From NCBI GenBank assembly GCA_021730935.1, contig JAKFYJ010000023.1:1-54379 (forward strand): DNA of 54,379 nucleotides. Reading direction: 5' to 3'. A program made the translations under genes and the position numbers. Shown here piece after piece: positions 23,901 through 29,187 of the stretch (its first letter is position 1; every line of letters begins with the position of its first letter). This stretch comes from Elusimicrobiota bacterium. Its GTDB lineage: Bacteria; Elusimicrobiota; Elusimicrobia; 2-02-FULL-39-32. A model generated the notes under the pieces. It saw only the letters and a list, made by a program, of their open reading frames with translations, was not told the origin of the DNA and did not search any database.

Positions 23901-26316
23901 GTCTGACGGATTTTTGGATCGTGGCGAGGACGAAATTTTTGCTGTAATCCTTATGTTCATTGGCCAAAAAATTAAGGAAATTGTTCTCGATGTGTTTCTG
24001 TTCCAATCGGGGTGCGAACTTCAATCCTGCGTAGAGATAAATGACAGCCGCGCCGAGATGGGGAAATTTCTTTGACAGATATATTGCCCATTTTTTTCCA
24101 TCGCTCTGGGGAAGTGGTTCATGGTTGCCGAATATTTCGGCGGCAATAGCCATGGTTCCGCCATAAAAAAGAAGTTTTCTCGTTATTTCAGTTCCCAAGA
24201 GATAGTTTGTCGCGTGCCGAATGGCGTTTTCCGATGTGAGAGCGAAAGCGAGACCGTTACTCTTTAGGGTAAAGAACAGATTGGATTTCGCTGGAGCGAT
24301 GGCGAACTGCCTGCTGGGTTTGGGGGCAATGGGATTTTGCAATTCTCCGGAGGCGCTTGCTTTCGTGAGAGTCGAATCTGTTCCGGCTTCCATGATTTCG
24401 ACTTTGACGGCGCCGGTTTGGGTGTTGACGGTTGTGACTTGCCGGCTTGATTTCAATGCGGCAGTGATGGCCTGGAAGAAGGATTTTACTGTGACGGCAG
24501 ATTGAGCGAACCACGGCTGGCCCAGGTTGAGGGCTTTGACGATGGTCACTTTTTCAGGGGCAAAAAGTTTTTCGAGAGGGATCAAGTCCCGCGAGAAGGC
24601 ATTCATGGGATGATAATCTTTGGTGATTTCTGCCAGGTTCATTTTGGGGCGGATGGTGATGAATGAGATGTCTTTATCTTTAAGGAGGGTTTCCAGGCCG
24701 CCTGTGTGGGCGCCGCCGGCAACCAGGACGCTGACTTTCGCGTTTTTCTCGGACATTTTCTTTGTGAGGCGTCCCACGAAAGCATGGCTTCGGACATCGG
24801 ACTGTTTGTTGAAGAGCGAAATGTTTTTGATGAGAGCGGGGTTGAGTTCGGGGGCTCCAATTCGCTGTGCGATGCCAAGGATGCGGGACTCGTGCGCGGT
24901 GAACTCGGCAAAATCTGAGGGAGTGAGGCTGAAGGCGATGCCTTTTTTAAGGAGGCGGAAATCCTGGTCGATCTCGTGGAGTTCTCGACTCGCTTCGCTC
25001 GCTCGAACAATAACATTGCCGGTGTCGCGCGAGAGCGTCGAAATTTCATTTTGCAGGGATTCCTGGTTGATGCTTTCCGTGCCGGCGACATATTGGATAT
25101 ATTTGGAGAGTTCTGAGGAGACAGGAATTTTTGCGGAGCGGCAACGGTCTTTGAGGGACTCATAAAAATCGGCGTATCCGATGCGGCCCAGGCGGAAGAT
25201 GAGGCAGTCCTGGAGGAGGGCCATGAGATCGTCTTTGCTCAGGGACTCGGAAAGTTCTTTGAGGACTTTTCTCTGTTCCGCGCTGATCTTTGCCATGTCG
25301 AGAGAATTTTCGGTTTCATAAAGCTTGAGGAAAGCGGAGACATTGGGGAATTTTGAGGTTTGGCCGCTGAATTTGGCGAGGGCGGAAATCCATTCCCCGA
25401 GTTTGAGTTCCCCCTTTTCATATTGCGTCTGGGCGCGGTCAAATTTTTTGGCTGGTTCGGAATAGGTTTTTTCTTTGAGCGAGGCGAGGAGAGTTTCGGT
25501 TTGCGCGGCCCATTCGGCGGACGGCTTGTTCTGGGCGAAGGCGTTTTTATAGGCGTTCACCTGTGTCATATAATTTTCTTTGTCTTCAAGTCCCCAGAAT
25601 TCGACTTCGTCGCGGGTTCTCGCGAGGCCAGCGATTTCGGAACCTGTCAGGAGCTGGACGCTCAGCAGATATCCCGCGGCTTCCATCACGCTTTCGCGGT
25701 CCGGGAACTTGTGCCACTCTTCCATGGCGTCAAGGCGGCCTTCCGTGCCTTCAAGGCCGACGAGATCAACGCCGGAATCGGTCAGCTCCTTTAATAAAAA
25801 CGCAAGGTTTTTCTGGACGCCCAGGACATCATGGACATCCTGAATGTGGATGACGACGGGGAGGTTGGAAGAAATTTTGCCGTTTGCAAGGGAGAGTTTC
25901 GCGCCTTTGGCGAGCTGGACGCGCTCAATGTTGCCGTAACTTGCGACTTTTTCCCAGAGCCAGGCCGGGATCTGCGTGTTTTGGGCGCCTTTGGAATGTC
26001 TGGCTGTGTGTTTGTTGAGCGCTGACTGAATTCTGGCCTGAAGCGCGTCGTTTTGTTCTTTTGAGAGGCTGTTGGTGAGGCGCGTGACATCGTTCTGAAG
26101 TTGGCCTGGGACCATGGCGGCGGAGGCGAGCTGTGGATACGCGCGGGCATCGGAGGATTTTTCCGACATTTTTTCAGCGGCTTTCCGGCGTTCTTCCCAG
26201 AGGCCGGCCTGGGCATAAGGCGCGGAGAAGGTGGTGAACGAGAATGCGGCCAAAACAAACAGGGCGACCGCTCTCTGAATTTTTTCAAAAGTTGTTTTTT
26301 TAAGTTTTGTTTTCAT
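14932..26316 (-). CDS. Giant exported/membrane protein with phosphoglucose isomerase- and phosphoglucomutase-like regions
   Basis: This is a 3,794-residue protein. The ATG at 26316 is chosen because GGAG lies 6 nt upstream and a signal peptide follows (residues 1-37, ending APYAQA). Regions in order: 155-560, a globular domain starting VVIHIQDVH and ending in VLVAGGAHTGG, resembling ChaN/TraB-type folds (tentative). 720-885 is multi-helix membrane. 920-1010 is unknown. 1035-1090 and 1305-1350 are membrane hairpins. 1480-1575 has about four helices. 1620-2330 is a phosphoglucose isomerase (SSKSGSTDET, VGGRWTADLHM, GTGDQHISFNQ). 2355-3030 is a phosphoglucomutase/phosphomannomutase (YDFRG, serine loop TSSHVAR, metal loop DLDGDR, sugar loop EKSGH, phosphate loop RASANDP). 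3090-3145 is a membrane hairpin. 3150-3460 is unknown. 3465-3530 is a membrane hairpin, and the C-terminal part is unknown. Activity is unproven: the isomerase ESNGK glutamate motif is not clear. It appears monocistronic with its own terminator. Confidence 0.85.
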   Translation of the reverse strand: MKTKLKKTTFEKIQRAVALFVLAAFSFTTFSAPYAQAGLWEERRKAAEKMSEKSSDARAYPQLASAAMVPGQLQNDVTRLTNSLSKEQNDALQARIQSALNKHTARHSKGAQNTQIPAWLWEKVASYGNIERVQLAKGAKLSLANGKISSNLPVVIHIQDVHDVLGVQKNLAFLLKELTDSGVDLVGLEGTEGRLDAMEEWHKFPDRESVMEAAGYLLSVQLLTGSEIAGLARTRDEVEFWGLEDKENYMTQVNAYKNAFAQNKPSAEWAAQTETLLASLKEKTYSEPAKKFDRAQTQYEKGELKLGEWISALAKFSGQTSKFPNVSAFLKLYETENSLDMAKISAEQRKVLKELSESLSKDDLMALLQDCLIFRLGRIGYADFYESLKDRCRSAKIPVSSELSKYIQYVAGTESINQESLQNEISTLSRDTGNVIVRASEASRELHEIDQDFRLLKKGIAFSLTPSDFAEFTAHESRILGIAQRIGAPELNPALIKNISLFNKQSDVRSHAFVGRLTKKMSEKNAKVSVLVAGGAHTGGLETLLKDKDISFITIRPKMNLAEITKDYHPMNAFSRDLIPLEKLFAPEKVTIVKALNLGQPWFAQSAVTVKSFFQAITAALKSSRQVTTVNTQTGAVKVEIMEAGTDSTLTKASASGELQNPIAPKPSRQFAIAPAKSNLFFTLKSNGLAFALTSENAIRHATNYLLGTEITRKLLFYGGTMAIAAEIFGNHEPLPQSDGKKWAIYLSKKFPHLGAAVIYLYAGLKFAPRLEQKHIENNFLNFLANEHKDYSKNFVLATIQKSVRLLGVGAIIISMYTLPYVIGGMVGYKVFEMTSGMWFVSIPVSIVVGVFIVNNYKSKIGELTHLIYNIIFIPVSLLFGMKFPLALTAGNQIKRTSISKTSKDGKSSERAVIGKRMNAKPRRLSAKEKFIDEVVKNFLKDDVVHIAIDGYSFTGERKTIFLERDHILLNMYDHALRYRPAARKYVTDELNNLGSNLVPKFYTARVMFAEKSNKPPLLFRTAIHPTESNNLPAIQKSLAHPYRLIRVLILAAIGSALLPDSSDAAVLLQAASADAGSWFTAANALYAVLGAGTAAIGITWQKEGWFRRRTPYAMEVFTDYITPHNVYKNEEVDLQKRFLESLSADNETLNNDIVSDAAIRWAALRRDLKIPDESGPKEVLRDILKDRGDTQYFESMLDEEILAVVLILARMRMSSGIMSTYHKRGPAEAYLVGSADIEKTLEDFNIYKVKNSRRERLQILKTLAVAQRSVTRKIYASRETNPRYEYWQDQINKIDRKLAEMPAQPATRRTRSIIATGAALLAVALGYAFHGPASLTLGLPVIFAMFSMPNGTILSNIGMNLVVSQVRNLMDQNGTVELQMVRDGKIVFTKKPSFRESPEMDIRDALAVTNFAQTFNLKIINGKTVQISIHNPNARARLSVFDREARIKKFMDAGLSEDQAAAKTESLEKHRDPAVESWTLALAFAVLSHFLQDGFMTQAAIGFVLSAAWYAAHPGNQKDNFRIFLESPIMMVLLTLGAVPFANYFQSFASPGALSFFLSFLGYGLPHWLGHWAWNANVEPFKRLSVLVRKPRSQEYLDSRAISRKLWQVLPVPRKAKKNEPLRKQLEKPYLDGGMDGKGTGVGFGAAVDGSFALHGNQGYYTDEGDKVFIGTVENMKAFFDRRNRVLSAKSPGKSIRVIIKTGIGGQHTPFQAASDGFSVSVQVQEQDNTVILGEYELGKDYEAALQKIVTELGIDWDQIVVIPSSKSGSTDETMMIFVEILYVLLKHNTPVGVSGATFADSVLDVLHEINFYQDGDKKGQEKPIEELFKVPAGKNLIDMIASKSGADRAAVLKSFQTVLGNMFFETTPRVDQSRLAAFIKNSGLDKELGPDHTPGFGEMYDNVGGRWTADLHMMTFLAKYGLSAKDYWRTRYNAIRRFRFGWHPSVKIGNRIVDEKITDIALVVPDHLFWFGKSIEQNYNESIFQDGSSNLVTLRQSLWENQKHLYSNEPNKLVINLSALDISEDEFAQYKNDLRLPRIDFQNMSGQQIADSFARLNSLFYGITHTVGTRLIAATMKRARDAAYAAGNAELAEQLQVKNVDMKDLDNPATRIVIDNLYLRQPYVELGKKILEKRLKALQERAKQNPAAIDQAYADVYAHSKNGQFLTNIAEIPAGNAINMEELQAKISAAMDVADKEGRKFVPFIYLEGVGFITLREYFMSKGIPWVMQGTGDQHISFNQVAFQPQKYLPFIISMNPETPQAGRKAVLAKGYLDRVSTNLVRDYFAESMYQVLLDRSAQGGKAAFLRTESTLSSISLLEKAFERAANENFAKNQKLRQGADVSQYLNAPQDQLKISDDFYRTYDFRGEKNVDDDSVEQVITPAMAFRLAVTWAKMAHEKADKLNLPAEKRTVVLARDARKVNKELIDAVRAGFQYAGIHVLDIQEEGPNCVTSYSAAIQLYKPLMGVFLTSSHVARPDITSSHVARPEISEPFTSIHIDVKAFKKEVILGRPIDLKILQKIGGPENLEGDDKKVAEKIASVLNNLDETTPQQLHAFYPKGTLNIQVRGVKVVIQDESGEPQSLTSKEIKQTTEKTVDDFVKNPKSLRAQERKIKGTVKAINPDDAAVRLNALIGRVADTGHGGKNLYDLARALEASENPLQLLEEWEEIFGNDKPLKGFKCVIDGAHTPSGKIAADTLEQLGAKVIRKNEKVLALHGMHKADPSKPENLAELKETMLAETADFGLSFDLDGDRGAIVVRLPNGDFLVLPPDNLMAALMPFFKERGGYNPEVLKRNGKKGVAFIKDVLGTWGVVDKAKEQGFETFQTDAGYVFLKARRRKLMNDGYVIPMYAEKSGHAWTDVTGPIENPVAVGVLYAMMVKNYKDAHPASTNPFYEAFEKNTTPYRQSARFQPAIDKNFLRKQSATALPEDPEEPRQLLIARARHNAIEHARTDFAVGKPFQTAAGVLEVSYLDINVDEDEEKGLNRYADIHFTLNGVFAARIVFRASANDPTYVSAFETPLLPGENKDAMYGDAVNTRLMATMKVMKDWLENEKAKYGSVDENQLGKSDASLWQRFEASGFVGFGAPGAIMSAFIAVTLSAAALFAGPVIPAATAAHSGVQSAVMAWANLILSAGTPLLIISMITIISNHMGRPHIPNSNITPEQLQEIGITGGIISFNEEHAQSLALSRIGNNDIETVGLLQHALESDMAKVILEIRGVNDLRHVFVERSITKALRKTPEKLIVVLKDKREMSEVRYLINNRLPSQGDRVIVLLEGNASINSDRGTADGFMFSIRNDEDMKEFVVQTDLAKHMSNNKMIVARWEVPSEEIETESQVHPIETFVRSLQHRAGNIQILIAAPPHLLDRANQALNRPTDTLDAIKVSVVASMYGIKLWLPEHEKDRYDGFFETLTDINSRDLTEWITAAIDRLSAISRISTTPHQTSIRELLIPLQRAIARISQISGIHSVILIALLVPGLLALSVVSSDAAVSAVSAGTSAGWLSVLGAWSPVIGVGILGYQAFAYLRKTQPQTSDRITELAGQLGDADERTAFLAGALAHSNPNDPRTLQTLRDLLGGDNVVVREPVKLLESMNPARVDTSGADAAAHASQAKLSELFSNRLKAAQEGYGAAAFAASSPEQRIGNPVHANKIPTVRNVFVMDRKADKGAITTALKRMAQLKEQDAEFTIVVPSVADQKWLASILAQQNIKTEIIVQKQTGNVVPTQVSVEFIAQNVPGKFAIFTTDPGLLIESLKHQVLVFLLGENGVLREIYTLDKFMEAAKAQAVIAVQQ
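18845..18904 (-). repeat. In-frame 30-nt tandem duplication in the mutase catalytic loop
   Basis: Two 30-nt units (18845-18874 and 18875-18904) differ at only 2 positions. They encode TSSHVARPDI followed by TSSHVARPEI (residues 2472-2491 of the giant protein). The unit contains the Ser-His pair that corresponds to the phosphoserine loop of phosphoglucomutases. Confidence 0.9.
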
Positions 26317-26363
26317 GTTTGTCTCCATAAAAAAAGAAATCACCCTTTGACTTCAGGATGATC

Positions 26364-27119
26364 TCACTTGGGTGAACGGCCTCCAAAATAAAACGACGGT
26401 GAATCTTCTCCCACCCCTCGGGCATGGCGCCAGAGGCGGAGTTTTTGGGACGCAGGCAGCGATGCCTGACGCTCGATCTGTTTGTGATGCGTGACTCTGA
26501 ATTCAACGCTTGGAATCGGGATGAGAATAAAGTTGAGGGGACTCAAATCAGGCTCGTCGTCTGGTTTGCGTTCGTCGGTGCGTTTCAAAATCGCGTGGTG
26601 ATGAGTTTGAATGTGCGATGGGCCAGAAATGCTCTGCGAGACTGTTTGCGAGACCGTCCACAGAACTGAATGAATTTGTTGTAAATTTATTTTCATTCCA
26701 GCGTTTTGGATGGGGGGCCCGGTCGCCTGCGGCGACTGGGGGAAACCACGGAGAGGTTTCCCGCAGAGAACCCGCTGGAAGGAAAATAAATTTACGACAA
26801 GTTCATTCAGTTTTGTGGATCGAATGTGAAGGTCTGGAGCGAGAAGCGAAGGATGATATTTCTGGAGGGCGTTTTTGGATGAGACGGAAAGGACTTTCGA
26901 AGTTCCGAATAATATTTGTTTCAGATTGAGGCGGCGGAGCGAAGATTTCCAGATGAAAGGGTTGACGGCGGAACAAAGGGAACGGAGGGCGACGGGAGCG
27001 AAAGCGATGGGCTGAACGGATTGGGCCTGAGCCGCGATGAAAGTGAACCCGTTGTTCAGGCCTGAGAAATGGAAGAACGACAGCAAGGTCAGGAGTCTGA
27101 CGATTCTGGCTCGGCGCAT
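26364..27119 (-). CDS. Doubtful small secreted ORF upstream of the giant gene
   Basis: I do not recognise this 251-residue ORF. From the ATG at 27119 it begins RRARIVR followed by a hydrophobic stretch and FTFIAAQAQ, which could be a signal peptide. A TATCAT box lies 7 nt upstream. The C-terminal half runs through the 163-bp inverted-repeat element at 26657-26819 and has low-complexity, improbable composition (TVSQTVSQ, many His/Arg). It may be a real short gene whose 3' half was replaced by an inserted repeat, a pseudogene, or chance. It ends 47 nt before the giant gene start. Confidence 0.3.
   Translation of the reverse strand: MRRARIVRLLTLLSFFHFSGLNNGFTFIAAQAQSVQPIAFAPVALRSLCSAVNPFIWKSSLRRLNLKQILFGTSKVLSVSSKNALQKYHPSLLAPDLHIRSTKLNELVVNLFSFQRVLCGKPLRGFPQSPQATGPPIQNAGMKINLQQIHSVLWTVSQTVSQSISGPSHIQTHHHAILKRTDERKPDDEPDLSPLNFILIPIPSVEFRVTHHKQIERQASLPASQKLRLWRHARGVGEDSPSFYFGGRSPK
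26657..26819 (+). repeat. 163-bp structured inverted-repeat element
   Basis: The 47-nt arms 26657-26703 and 26773-26819 are inverted copies with 43 of 47 positions identical. If transcribed from the plus strand, three of the four differences become G-U pairs, leaving a single mismatch. The 69-nt interior has two further hairpins: CCCGGTCGCC/GGCGACTGGG (26718-26740, loop TGC) and GGGAAACC/GGTTTCCC (26740-26762). The result is a branched RNA-like shape. It could be a MITE or palindromic repeat, or a structured non-coding RNA. No other copy was seen in the window. Confidence 0.75.
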
Positions 27120-27160
27120 GGGTATAATGATACCAAAGGAGGAATAAACTTGTCCTAAAC

Positions 27161-27219
27161 TTTTTGTAACATTTTTGTAAACTTTTTGTGTTGACAAAAG
27201 GCACACAACGGACTATAAT
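27161..27219 (+). promoter_or_regulatory. Perfect consensus promoter with three phased T-rich repeats
   Basis: TTGACA (27191-27196) and TATAAT (27214-27219) are spaced by 17 bp, a full sigma-70 consensus. Upstream, TTTTTGT occurs at 27161, 27172 and 27183, exactly 11 bp apart, ending just before the -35 box. The repeats could be an UP element or the operator for autoregulation by the downstream antitoxin. The ATG at 27226 is 6 nt after the -10 box. Confidence 0.85.
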
Positions 27220-27225
27220 TCCAAG

Positions 27226-27513
27226 ATGCCGATCATGAAATGGTCGCTGGAAAAGAACGAATGGCTCAAGGCCAATCGCGGCATCACCTTTGAGGAAATA
27301 AAATTTTCAGTTGAAAACGGAGGACTCCTGGATGTCATCAAACATCACAATCCCCATAAATATCCCAATCAGCATCTTTGGATTGTGTCCGCCAATGAAT
27401 ATGTTTTTTATGTCCCATTCGTCGAGAATTCAGATGAAATCTTTTTAAAAACCATCATTCCAAGCAGAAAAGCGGTCAAGCGATATTTGAGAGGAGGTCG
27501 TTCAGATGAATAA
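27226..27513 (+). CDS. BrnT-like toxin of a type II toxin-antitoxin pair
   Basis: This 95-residue protein has KWSLEKNEWLKANRGITFEEI, then GGLLDVIKHHNPHKYPNQ, then FLKTIIPSRKAVKRYL. This is a common family annotated as toxin, with a BrnT/RelE-like layout, and it is always followed by a gene like the next one. The FLKTIIPSRK ending corresponds to the R-I-x-S-A-R strand of BrnT. The start at 27226 is nearly or fully leaderless; a second ATG at 27235 is in frame. It overlaps the antitoxin by 8 nt. Confidence 0.82.
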   Translation: MPIMKWSLEKNEWLKANRGITFEEIKFSVENGGLLDVIKHHNPHKYPNQHLWIVSANEYVFYVPFVENSDEIFLKTIIPSRKAVKRYLRGGRSDE

Positions 27514-27796
27514 AACGAGCAAGCTCACGAAAGAAGAAAAAGAAATATTGAAGTCTGTGGAAAAAGGCGAGTGGCGGTCTGTCCCCAATGTCAGGGCGGA
27601 AATTGATCGTTATCAAAAAATCGCCCGTTCATCGTTGCAGAAAAACATGAGAGTCAATATCCGCATCTCTGCCATGGACATTGAGGGGATCAAACACAGG
27701 GCGTTTCAGGAGGGGATCCCCTATCAAACTCTGATGGCCAGCGTGATCCACAAATATGTGATGGGGCGGTTTGTGGAAAGGGGCGTTTCGCGCTAA
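27506..27796 (+). CDS. CopG/BrnA-like antitoxin
   Basis: This 96-residue protein is typical of the antitoxin partner family. KLTKEEKEILKSVEKGEWRSVPN is followed by the ribbon-helix-helix part VNIRISAMDIEGIKHRAFQEGIPYQTLMASVIHKYV. It should neutralise the toxin and repress the promoter at 27191-27219. AGGAGG lies just before the ATG (27493-27498, 7 nt spacing), so it has its own ribosome site. An orphan relative is at 53656-53934. Confidence 0.85.
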   Translation: MNKTSKLTKEEKEILKSVEKGEWRSVPNVRAEIDRYQKIARSSLQKNMRVNIRISAMDIEGIKHRAFQEGIPYQTLMASVIHKYVMGRFVERGVSR

Positions 27797-27802
27797 ACGC
27801 CC

Positions 27803-28291
27803 GTGATTATTTATCTCTGGCGGCACGGGAAGGCGGAAAGTTCCTCGATGAGCGGCAAGGACGAGGACCGGGCTTTGGCGCCTGAAGGGCGGAACGAAGT
27901 CATCGACATCGCGGATTATTGTTTCGGGGTCCAGGGGCATCCGAAACCTCAAAAAATTTTTTCCAGCCCATATCTGCGCGCCAAGGAAAGCGCGGAGATG
28001 ATTCAGGGGTTTTTGGCGTGCGAGAAGGGACTTGAGATCGTTCCCGCGTTCAGGAGCGGGGCGAGTTTTCCCTCCATGGCGGAGGCCCTCGCGCAAAAGG
28101 CGGGCGGACTTGCGGCTTGCGCGGTGGTGGGGCATGTGCCGGACCTGGAAAGTTTCGCGTTCGGGCTTCTGGACGGAAAACTGGAAGAAATTCACCTCAA
28201 GACCGGCGGCATCATCGCTGTCGAAATCTCCCGACTGCAGGACCCCTTCAGCGGCAAACTCCTCTTCTCAATCAATCCGGAAAATATTTAG
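27803..28291 (+). CDS. sixA: SixA-like phosphohistidine phosphatase (histidine phosphatase family)
   Basis: This 162-residue protein has the catalytic RHG motif at residues 7-9 (LWRHGKAES), the ALAPEGRNE segment, SSPYLRAKESAEMI with the second phosphate-binding Arg, and VVGHVPDLE with the second catalytic His. SixA removes phosphate from phosphohistidine, for example on HPt domains or PTS proteins. The substrate here is unknown, though a histidine kinase lies in the window. The start is a GTG at 27803, 6 nt after the antitoxin stop, so it is probably cotranscribed with the toxin pair. Its 3' end overlaps the convergent cyclase gene by 4 nt. Confidence 0.85.
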   Translation: MIIYLWRHGKAESSSMSGKDEDRALAPEGRNEVIDIADYCFGVQGHPKPQKIFSSPYLRAKESAEMIQGFLACEKGLEIVPAFRSGASFPSMAEALAQKAGGLAACAVVGHVPDLESFAFGLLDGKLEEIHLKTGGIIAVEISRLQDPFSGKLLFSINPENI

Positions 28292-29187
28292 GGAACGATC
28301 GCGAAAACTCTTGCGGGGAAACCTGTTCCGCCGACGGGGCGCGGGAAGGTGATGAAGGCGAGGCCGCCGTATTCGGGGAGTTCGTCCACATTGGCGAGGA
28401 GCTCGATTTGATAGCGGTTCTCGCCAAGGATATAGGTTTCGGCGGGATATCGGTCGTCAGAAACGGTGATGCCCGGGTCCGTGTCGGTGGTCTCGTGGCC
28501 GATGGCGACGATGTTGCGCTCCAGGACCAAAAATTTTAATGCGTCCACGCTCCATCCCGGAAAATGTCTCCGGCCTTTGACGTCCGAATTCTGCATCAAA
28601 ACATTGTCCGGCCACCTTTTCCCCCAATCGTCCCGCTTGACCACGAACGCTCTCGGCGGGATCCTGCCGTATTTCGTTTCCCAGGCGCGGACATCGTCCA
28701 CCGTCAGGCGCGCGTCCGGGTCTTCCGCGGCGCGCGAGCTGATGTTGATGACCACCAGGGGCGCCACCATCTCCCGGACAGGAATGTCGTCCAGAGACCG
28801 GAGCCCTTCATGAAAATGGGACGGCGGATCGACATGGGTGCCCCACTGGCCCACGAAGGTGTATTTCGTGGCCGAGAAACCGTCCCGGGCATAAGTATAG
28901 ATCTTCTTTCGCTTTTCGTCTGGGAACCCGCTCCATTTCGGAATCCCGGGCTGGAAGGGGTGCGTCATGTCCACGAATTTTTTGCCTGTGAGCATGCGAT
29001 AAGTGTCCCAGAGCGGTGTTTTGTCAGCCGCAGGTTGAGCTTTTTTGGGTTCAGAAGTTTTTGCGGTTGCGGTGGACACCGGAACCTGGGCGGGAGCTGT
29101 GGATTTCGCGACGGCGGCGCCGAAGCAGGGCGCAACTGCGATGGAAATTTGAAGGGCGGATAAAACAAATAATTTATTTTTTCGCAT
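28288..29187 (-). CDS. Exported cyclase-family metal hydrolase (kynurenine formamidase-like fold)
   Basis: The ATG at 29187 gives 299 residues starting with a signal peptide (MRKNKLFVLSALQISIAVAPCFGAAV). An Ala/Pro/Lys-rich linker follows, then the catalytic domain. The metal site GTHVDPPSHFHEG fits the family pattern H-x-x-T-H-x-D-x-P-x-H. The later GHETTDTDPG also matches. Family members hydrolyse cyclic or formyl amides; the substrate cannot be told here. The frame upstream to 29247 lies inside the hydrolase gene and is not used. Confidence 0.85.
   Translation of the reverse strand: MRKNKLFVLSALQISIAVAPCFGAAVAKSTAPAQVPVSTATAKTSEPKKAQPAADKTPLWDTYRMLTGKKFVDMTHPFQPGIPKWSGFPDEKRKKIYTYARDGFSATKYTFVGQWGTHVDPPSHFHEGLRSLDDIPVREMVAPLVVINISSRAAEDPDARLTVDDVRAWETKYGRIPPRAFVVKRDDWGKRWPDNVLMQNSDVKGRRHFPGWSVDALKFLVLERNIVAIGHETTDTDPGITVSDDRYPAETYILGENRYQIELLANVDELPEYGGLAFITFPRPVGGTGFPARVFAIVP

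Noticed and set aside
24984-25005. REP-like palindrome CTCGCTTCGCTCG inside the giant gene
   Set aside because: It is short, encodes a normal in-frame segment (RASEASRE), and no second copy was seen.
14935-26361. Many plus-strand ORFs of 60-180 codons opposite the giant gene
   Set aside because: They are antisense shadows with no recognisable motif and Arg/His/Gly-rich composition; the minus strand is continuously coding with clear domains.
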